A stretch of 64,000 bases of DNA from Tessaracoccus lapidicaptus. GTDB lineage: Bacteria; Actinomycetota; Actinomycetes; Propionibacteriales; Propionibacteriaceae. Within the stretch, counting starts at the first letter, position 1. Each line of letters starts with the position of its first letter. Location: NCBI RefSeq assembly GCF_001693815.1, contig NZ_MBQD01000027.1, forward strand, positions 1-64,000. The letters are read 5' to 3'. Shown piece by piece: positions 57,904 to 64,000 of this stretch. The notes beneath the pieces were generated by a model, which was not told where the DNA came from, made no database searches, and worked only from the letters and a program-made list of their open reading frames with translations. A program made the position numbers and the translations under genes.

Positions 57904-60900
57904 ATGACGGCGTCGTTGCACAAGCTGACGGCCGGGTCGGGCTATGACTACCTGACCCGGCAGGTCGCCGCCATGGATTCCACTGAGAAGGGTCACGCAT
58001 CGCTGACGTCGTACTACACGGAGAAGGGTGAGGTGCCGGGACGGTGGGTCGGGGCCGGCCTTCAGGCGCTCGAGGTGGAGCCGGGGTCTGCGGTGTCGGC
58101 GGAGCAGATGCAGTCGCTGTTCGGGGCAGGGTTTCATCCGGACATGGCCGCTCGTCTTGCTGCTTTGCCGGTCGGCGCGACGCGGGAGCTGATCCGTGCC
58201 GCGGCCCGGCTGGGGGCGCCGTTTCGGGTGCATGCCGCGGCCAGCGCGTTCCAGCAGGAGGTCGCGACGCGGTGCGCGGTGTGGGCGGCCGAGCACGGTG
58301 TCGCTTCGGACGAGGAAGTGCCGTTGGATGTCCGCGCGCGGGTCCGCAACGAGGTCGCGACCGAGGGTTTCGCGGCGCGGATGGGTCGGCCGCCGAGCGG
58401 GTTTGAGCTGTCGTCGGAGGTGGCCCGCCTGTCGCGGAACGCGACGACGGCGTGTGCCGGGTTCGATGTGACGTTCACGCCGGTGAAGTCGGTCTCTGCG
58501 CTGTGGGCGGTCGCGCCGCAGCAGGTGGCCGCGCAGATTGAGGAGGCTCATAACGCGGCCGTCGCTGACGCTCTGGCGTATCTGGAGGAGCGGGTCCTGT
58601 TCTCGCGCAGGGGTGCGGGTGGGGTGCGGCAGGTGGAGGTGACCGGCCTGATCGGAGCGGCGTTCACGCACCGGGATTCGCGGGCTGGGGATCCGAATCT
58701 GCACACCCATGTGGCGATCGCCAACAAGGTCCAGACGCTGGACGGGGCGTGGTTGGCGATCGACGGCCGGCCCTTGTTCGCGGGGCTGGTGAGCATCTCG
58801 GAGGTGTACAACACCCAGTTGGAGGCCCACCTGGTGGCCCGTCTGGGTGTGCGATTCGCGGACGAACCAGTAGCCGATCCGTCGAAGCGTCCAGTGCGGG
58901 AGATCGTCGGGGTCCCAGCCCAGTTGAGGGAGGCGTGGTCCAGCCGTCGGGCCGCGATCGTGGCCCGTCAGGCCGAGCTCGCCGTCACCTTCCAGCACGC
59001 GCATCACCGCCCGCCGACACCGGCCGAGGGGATCGCGCTGGCGCAGCAAGCCACCTTGGAGACCCGCCAGGCGAAGCACGAGCCCCGCACCCTGACAGAG
59101 CAACGCAGCGCCTGGGCAGCGCAAGCGACCGCGGTCCTCGGCGCCGACGGGATAGCCCGGATGCTGGCCGACGTGGCCGCCGCTGCTCACGGGGCGGGGC
59201 CGGCGCCGACGGCCGCCTGGATCGATGAGGTGGCCGACGAGATGGTGACCCGGATGGGCCTGTCCCGGGCCACGTGGACGGTGTGGCACCTGCAGGCCGA
59301 AGCCTCCCGCAGGGCCAGAGAACGGGCCACCGGCCCCGGGCAGGCGACCCACCTCACCGCCCAACTCCTGGCCGCGGCAACCGACCGATGCATCGTGCTG
59401 GAGGCGTGGGTCGACCCGATCAGCGACCCCCAGGTCCTGCGCCGCTCCGACGGCGAATCTGTCTACACCACGGTCGGGAGCCGACGGTTCACCTCCACCG
59501 CCGTGATCGAAGCCGAACGGCAGATCACCGACGCAGCGACCCTCCTCAACGGCCGACAAGCCAGCGAAGCCGACGTGTCCCTCGCCCTCCTCGAGGCGAC
59601 CGCCAACGGCATCAACCTGACGGCCGGCCAGGCTGAACTCGTGCGTCGAATGGCCACCAGCGGACGACGGGTCCAGCTCGCCCTGGCCGCCGCTGGCTCC
59701 GGGAAAACCACCGCCCTGGCAACTCTCGGGCAGGCGTGGCGGAACAGTGGTGGGACGGTGGTCGGCCTGGCCCCCTCCGCCGTCGCCGCTCGACTCCTGG
59801 CTGATCACGTCGGCCACGCCACCACCCTGGCGAAGCTCGCCTGGGACCTCCACCACCATCCCCGCGCAGCCGAGAGTCTGATCGGCCCTGACACCCTCCT
59901 GATCGTTGACGAGGCGGGCATGGCCGACACACCAACGCTGGCCGCGGTGATCGGTTTCGCGATGCAGCGTGGTGCGTCGGTGCGGTTGATCGGGGATGAT
60001 CAGCAGCTCGCCGCGGTCGGTGCCGGCGGGGTGCTTCGCGACCTCGCCCACGCCCACCTAGCCGTCCACTTGACCGAGGTGTTGCGGTTCGAAGACCCAG
60101 CGGAGGCGGCCGCCTCGTTGGCGCTGCGCGATGGCCGGCCCGAGTCGCTGGGCTTCTACCTCGACCAGCAGCGGATCCACGCCGGCTCGGACGAAACCAT
60201 CCTCCGCGACGCCCTCAACGCCTGGCTCAATGACAAGACAGCCGGCCTGGACTCGGTGATGCTGGCCGGCACACGCGACCGGGTCGCCCAACTCAACCAG
60301 TGGGCCCGCGACCACCGCCTGGCCGCCACCCACGGCGATGTTGAGGGTGCCGTTGCGGTGCTGTCGGACGGGAACCTGGCCTCGGTAGGGGACGTGATCG
60401 TCACCCGACTCAATGACCGCCGCCTCGCGATCAGCGCCACCGACTGGGTGAAGAACGGCGACCGGTGGATCGTCACCGAAGTGGACCCGACGGGTGCGAT
60501 CCAGGCCCACCACCTGAACAGCGGGCTGCGGATCACGCTGCCGGCGGCCTACGTGGCCGAGAACGTGGAGTTGGGCTATGCGGTGACCGTCCATGGCGCC
60601 CAAGGCATCACCGTCGACACCACCCACACTGTCCTGACCGGTACGGAGAGCAGGCAGCAGCTCTACGTCGCGATGAGCCGCGGTCGCCGCTCGAACCACG
60701 CCTACGTCCAGGTCGTCGACGGCGGCGGCGAGAACTCCCCCATCCACCCCACCACCCTGCGGCCCGTTACCGCCGCAGACGTCATCGAGCAGGTCCTGGC
60801 CCGTGACGGATCCGCCCGTTCAGTCACCACCGAGACCCGCCAAGCCGTCGACCCCTACACCCGCCTGGGAAACGCCGTGGCCCGCTACAGCGACGCGGTG

Positions 60901-63615
60901 AGCGTCGCCGTCGAACACCTGCACGCCGACGCGGCACACGAGTTGGACCAGCACGCCGACGAGGTCGTGGATCAGCTCACCTCCAGCCCCGCCTGGCCAA
61001 CCCTCCGCGCACACCTTCTTCTGCTCTCGGCCACCGGCGAGAGGCCCCACTCAGCGCTGCAGCTGCTGCGTGCCGCGTTCGACGCCCGGGAACTGTCGAC
61101 CGCCCACGACCCGGCGGCGGTGCTCACCTGGCGGCTCCCCCACCCTGACACCTCGGGCCCACTCCCCTGGCTCACCGGCATCCCCCGAAGCCTCGCCGAC
61201 CACGATCAGTGGGGCCCCTACCTCACCGCCCGCCACGCCCAGGTCCGCGCCTTCGCCGCCGAAGTCCGAGCCGCCGCCACCGCCATCAACCAGCCGGTCT
61301 GGGCTCTACCGGGCCAGACCCTCACAACGTCGACCGTGACCGATGTCGAGGTGTGGCGGGCAGCCTGGCAGGTCGAACCTAGCGACCGCCGCCCCACCGG
61401 ACCCGCCCAACTCGGCGCCGCCGCGCACCACTGGCAACAGAACCTCACGAACCGGCTCCGACCCGCCCACCCGGTCGGGATCTGGACCGATCTCCTCCGC
61501 GACATCCGTGCCGATCTCCCCCGTGACCCCTACGCCACCGTCCTCGCTCACCGCCTCGCCGCCCTCCACAACACCGACGTCCCCATCACCGAACACCTCG
61601 TCGCAGCCGTCGCCGAAGGGCCCCTGCCGACAGAACAGCCAGCCGCCGCGCTGTGGTGGCGACTCGCCCGCCACCTCACCCCGACCGACAGCCCCACCCT
61701 CCCCACCTGGGAAGAATCGTTGGTTGACCAGCTCGGCTTCCAGGCCGCGGCCGACCTGGAAGCCAGCCCCTGGTGGCCCCACCTGGCCGCCGCGCTCACC
61801 GACGCCATCCAGCGCGGCCACCGCCCCGAGGACCTCATCATCCCCGTGCCAGACGTCTCCGGATTCGACGACGCATGCCAGGCGATGCTGTGGCGCACCC
61901 ACCGCCTCATGACCCCGCCCCCGGACGACCAGGTGGAGCCGCCGCACCCCGATCAGTTGCCCCCCGACGGGATCGAAGACATCGACTGGACTACTCGGAC
62001 CGCAGACCTCGCCGAAGCTGCCCGGCTGCGGGAGCGCACCGACCCCGACTTCACCGACATCGAAATGCGGCAGGGATTCGCGGCCGCCGACCGCTGGGCC
62101 GAGACCCCCCACACCCCGCAACGCCTCGCCCAAGTCACGGCAGCAGCGGCAGGATTCTTCGAATCACAGCTACCCGACTCGTGGAGCCATCACTACTTCA
62201 CTCAACGCTTCAGGCAGGATCTCGCCGGCAACCCCCGGTTCCGGATCGGCCACGCCCCAGCAGGCTGGACCTCCATGGTCAGCACTCTGCGGAAGCAGGG
62301 ATTCAGCACCGACGAGCTGCTCGCCGCGGGAGTGGCAACCACCACCCGCCAGGGCAACGTGATCGACCGATTCCGCGACCGCGCCATCCTCCCCATCACC
62401 CACGAAGGCGTCATCGTCGGGTTCGTCGGCCGTCGGCACCCCGACGCCGACGACGACCACGGCCCCAAATACCTCAACAGCCCCGCCAGCGCGCTGTTCG
62501 CCAAACGCGACATCCTTTACGGCCACCACCTCCTCACCTCCGAGGCTGTTCCGGTGATCGTCGAAGGCCCTATCGACGCGATCGCCGTCACCCTCGCAGG
62601 CCAAGGCACCTACATCGGCGTCGCACCCCTGGGAACCGCGCTGACCCTGGAGCAAACCCTGCTGCTGCGCGGCGGACCCACACCGCTGATCGCCACCGAC
62701 GCCGACAAAGCCGGCCACGTCGCAGCCGAGAACGCATTCTGGCTCCTCGCCCAGCACCGCCTCGACCCACGCCGCCTCATCCTCCCGACGGGCGGGGACC
62801 CAGCGCAACTGCTCGAACAGCACGGACCCGACGCCCTCCACCACGCCCTGGCCACAGCCACCACGATCCAGGGCGAACAGATGATCCGCGACCGAGTCAC
62901 GTTCCTCACCCCCGCCGACGCCACCCGGCAGATCGCCGAGATCCTCGCCGCCCGCCCACCAGCCACATGGCAGCAACACCTAGCTGCCGTGCCGGAGGAG
63001 CAGACCCAGCAGCTGATGACGTGGATCAACGCCTGGACCACCACCCCGATCATGGCCGCCGACCATGCACGAGAGCAGACGCGTGCGATGCGCCGCCGCC
63101 TCGACCAGACCCCTGCCCAGCGCTGGCAGCGCTGGGCAGATCTCACCGAGATGGCCGCGGTGCCCGAATGGCCGCAACTCGCCGACCGGCTCGACGAACT
63201 CCACCACGCCGGGGCTGACACCACAATGCTGGCGAGACGGCTGGCGAAGGTGCCGGCCGCAGTCGCCGCTGCGACTCTGGCGCACCACCGCCCGGGGTCG
63301 GCGGTGGAGGTCGACTGGCGTCCCTGGGCCGAGCTCGTCAATCCCGGGTTGATGACGGATCAGAGGTGGCAGAGCATGCAGACAGACCTGACCCGGCTAC
63401 AAGCCGCCGGCACCGACCTCGCCGCCCTCGCTGCAGCGATGGCTGATCGCGATCCGGAGACAGTGGCGGTGAGCTTGCGTAACGCGCTACGCAACCACGC
63501 CAGCAAGGTCGGTCTCAATATTGGCGCCGATCAACAAGCTTCACCGGTCACTCGAGCCCAGCTCCGAATCGGCGGGCCCGACGAAACGCCGGGGCGCACG
63601 CCTCCCCAGCGATGA
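57904..63615 (+). CDS. MobF-type relaxase-helicase-primase fusion
   Basis: A 1,903-aa conjugation protein. Residues 1-330 form a TrwC/TraA-type relaxase with candidate catalytic Tyr14/Tyr16 in GSGYDYLTRQV and the metal site NLHTHVAIANK near 267. Residues about 560-960 form a superfamily 1 helicase: LAAAGSGKTTAL (Walker A, near 597), LIVDEAGMAD (near 669) and LYVAMSRGRR. A third part, about 1440-1640, looks like a DnaG-type primase core with a Toprim domain: GPKYLNSPAS, VIVEGPIDAIAV and ATDADKAGHVAAE. It would nick, unwind and perhaps prime the transferred strand. The ATG at 57904 directly follows GGGGGG. No coupling protein or secretion genes are in the window. Confidence 0.9.
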   Translation: MTASLHKLTAGSGYDYLTRQVAAMDSTEKGHASLTSYYTEKGEVPGRWVGAGLQALEVEPGSAVSAEQMQSLFGAGFHPDMAARLAALPVGATRELIRAAARLGAPFRVHAAASAFQQEVATRCAVWAAEHGVASDEEVPLDVRARVRNEVATEGFAARMGRPPSGFELSSEVARLSRNATTACAGFDVTFTPVKSVSALWAVAPQQVAAQIEEAHNAAVADALAYLEERVLFSRRGAGGVRQVEVTGLIGAAFTHRDSRAGDPNLHTHVAIANKVQTLDGAWLAIDGRPLFAGLVSISEVYNTQLEAHLVARLGVRFADEPVADPSKRPVREIVGVPAQLREAWSSRRAAIVARQAELAVTFQHAHHRPPTPAEGIALAQQATLETRQAKHEPRTLTEQRSAWAAQATAVLGADGIARMLADVAAAAHGAGPAPTAAWIDEVADEMVTRMGLSRATWTVWHLQAEASRRARERATGPGQATHLTAQLLAAATDRCIVLEAWVDPISDPQVLRRSDGESVYTTVGSRRFTSTAVIEAERQITDAATLLNGRQASEADVSLALLEATANGINLTAGQAELVRRMATSGRRVQLALAAAGSGKTTALATLGQAWRNSGGTVVGLAPSAVAARLLADHVGHATTLAKLAWDLHHHPRAAESLIGPDTLLIVDEAGMADTPTLAAVIGFAMQRGASVRLIGDDQQLAAVGAGGVLRDLAHAHLAVHLTEVLRFEDPAEAAASLALRDGRPESLGFYLDQQRIHAGSDETILRDALNAWLNDKTAGLDSVMLAGTRDRVAQLNQWARDHRLAATHGDVEGAVAVLSDGNLASVGDVIVTRLNDRRLAISATDWVKNGDRWIVTEVDPTGAIQAHHLNSGLRITLPAAYVAENVELGYAVTVHGAQGITVDTTHTVLTGTESRQQLYVAMSRGRRSNHAYVQVVDGGGENSPIHPTTLRPVTAADVIEQVLARDGSARSVTTETRQAVDPYTRLGNAVARYSDAVSVAVEHLHADAAHELDQHADEVVDQLTSSPAWPTLRAHLLLLSATGERPHSALQLLRAAFDARELSTAHDPAAVLTWRLPHPDTSGPLPWLTGIPRSLADHDQWGPYLTARHAQVRAFAAEVRAAATAINQPVWALPGQTLTTSTVTDVEVWRAAWQVEPSDRRPTGPAQLGAAAHHWQQNLTNRLRPAHPVGIWTDLLRDIRADLPRDPYATVLAHRLAALHNTDVPITEHLVAAVAEGPLPTEQPAAALWWRLARHLTPTDSPTLPTWEESLVDQLGFQAAADLEASPWWPHLAAALTDAIQRGHRPEDLIIPVPDVSGFDDACQAMLWRTHRLMTPPPDDQVEPPHPDQLPPDGIEDIDWTTRTADLAEAARLRERTDPDFTDIEMRQGFAAADRWAETPHTPQRLAQVTAAAAGFFESQLPDSWSHHYFTQRFRQDLAGNPRFRIGHAPAGWTSMVSTLRKQGFSTDELLAAGVATTTRQGNVIDRFRDRAILPITHEGVIVGFVGRRHPDADDDHGPKYLNSPASALFAKRDILYGHHLLTSEAVPVIVEGPIDAIAVTLAGQGTYIGVAPLGTALTLEQTLLLRGGPTPLIATDADKAGHVAAENAFWLLAQHRLDPRRLILPTGGDPAQLLEQHGPDALHHALATATTIQGEQMIRDRVTFLTPADATRQIAEILAARPPATWQQHLAAVPEEQTQQLMTWINAWTTTPIMAADHAREQTRAMRRRLDQTPAQRWQRWADLTEMAAVPEWPQLADRLDELHHAGADTTMLARRLAKVPAAVAAATLAHHRPGSAVEVDWRPWAELVNPGLMTDQRWQSMQTDLTRLQAAGTDLAALAAAMADRDPETVAVSLRNALRNHASKVGLNIGADQQASPVTRAQLRIGGPDETPGRTPPQR

Positions 63616-63799
63616 GCCCGCGACTGTATGTAATGCCAGTGTTGGTTGATCGCGCTTGGCACTTGGCGAAAGACGAGGCCCATGGCCCCGGGGGGATCGG
63701 AAGATCGAGTCCGTCACGGAGAGATCGCCCATCAGCAGCAGTCCGCTTCGCAGCTCTCCACCCCCACCCGGCCGTTATGTAACGATTCGATAACGGCGT

Positions 63800-63843
63800 T
63801 TGCGTCAAAGCGTTTGACGTTCTTACGGTGATGCAAACGTTTG
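63800..63843 (+). promoter_or_regulatory. Promoter and two operators of the terminal lacI gene
   Basis: TTGCGT (63800-63805), 18-bp spacer, TACGGT (63824-63829) forms a plausible promoter. The inverted repeat CGTCAAA-GCG-TTTGACG (63803-63819) sits between the two boxes and the palindrome CAAACGTTTG (63834-63843) just downstream, with a further half-site CGTTTGACG to 63860. The arrangement suggests autorepression. Confidence 0.65.
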
Positions 63844-63872
63844 ACTTCAATCGTTTGACGAGAGGTATGTCG

Positions 63873-64000
63873 ATGGTGACACTCAAGGACATCGCGGCCC
63901 ATGTCGGGGTCTCGATCTCGGCGGTGTCACTCGTCCTCAACGACCGGGGCGAGGGGCGAGTTCGTCCCGACGTGGCCGTCCGGATCCGGACTGTGGCGGA
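63873..64000 (+). CDS. LacI family transcriptional regulator (partial)
   Basis: The N-terminus of a LacI-type repressor: MVTLKDIAAHVGVSISAVSL, the usual HTH, then LNDRGEGRVRPDVAVRI. It continues past the right edge. AGAGG lies 8 nt before ATG 63873; an ATG at 63867 is also in frame but too close to that site. The cargo it controls is outside the window. Confidence 0.9.
   Translation, partial: MVTLKDIAAHVGVSISAVSLVLNDRGEGRVRPDVAVRIRTVA

Noticed and set aside
33487-64000. Right attachment site of the tRNA-Leu element
   Set aside because: No second copy of the tRNA 3' end was noticed by eye; short cores could have been missed, so no attR is called.

Overview
The window is high-GC DNA from an actinobacterium. 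Support comes from a mycothiol ligase (mshC), DUF3090, SCO1664-family and DUF222-HNH genes, an actinobacterial-type rRNA leader, and at least a dozen genes whose start codon lies 6-8 nt after a TANNNT-like -10 box, which is a leaderless-transcript arrangement. The gene content fits a Propionibacteriales-like lineage, but no sequence here proves the genus.

Layout of the chromosomal half (1-33.5 kb). The 5' tip of a minus-strand 16S rRNA gene is at the left edge, preceded by about 700 bp with four tandem sigma70-type promoters. Then come a CapA-type lipoprotein, tyrS, and an arginine operon (argC-argJ-argB-argD-argR-argH, minus strand) that lacks argF and argG. A DUF222-HNH endonuclease gene follows, bracketed by oppositely oriented arrays of a 57-bp palindromic repeat. 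Next are a small membrane protein, putP, a GNAT-TetR-P450-MFS cluster, and the translation operon infC-rpmI-rplT-trmH-like-pheS-pheT, which has a terminator-like hairpin in its leader. The half closes with an SseB-like gene, a PH-domain gene, hisG and hisE, the set mshC/SCO1664/DUF3090/histidine phosphatase, uppP, an aldo/keto reductase and a DUF3224 gene.

Layout of the accessory half (33.4-64 kb). A tRNA-Leu(GAG) gene is followed by three tandem 11-bp repeats and a tyrosine integrase with an excisionase, so this is an integrated element whose far end is not visible here. Behind it lie decayed glycoside hydrolase and KfrA-like pseudogenes, an exonuclease-TerB-BRCT protein, a large HTH/P-loop/Sel1-type STAND-like NTPase, and a truncated gene with a HEPN-like motif. 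Next is a complete alpha-xyloside uptake and hydrolysis cassette (lacI, GH31 alpha-xylosidase, ABC binding protein, two permeases). It is followed by a tandem pair of paralogous small genes abutting an IS21 remnant, a four-gene minus-strand cassette (unknown protein, 4-TM membrane protein, adenine methylase, endonuclease), a 1,903-aa MobF relaxase-helicase-primase fusion, and the start of a second lacI with its own operators.

How it fits together: the left half is mostly biosynthesis and translation genes with short spacings and leaderless starts. The right half is a mosaic mobile region combining transfer (relaxase, integrase), probable defence (restriction-modification cassette, STAND-like NTPase, HEPN-like gene) and metabolic cargo (xyloside utilisation). 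The best candidates for something undescribed are the DUF222-HNH gene with its inverted repeat arrays, the HTH-P-loop-Sel1 protein, and the two unknown genes joined to the restriction-modification pair.
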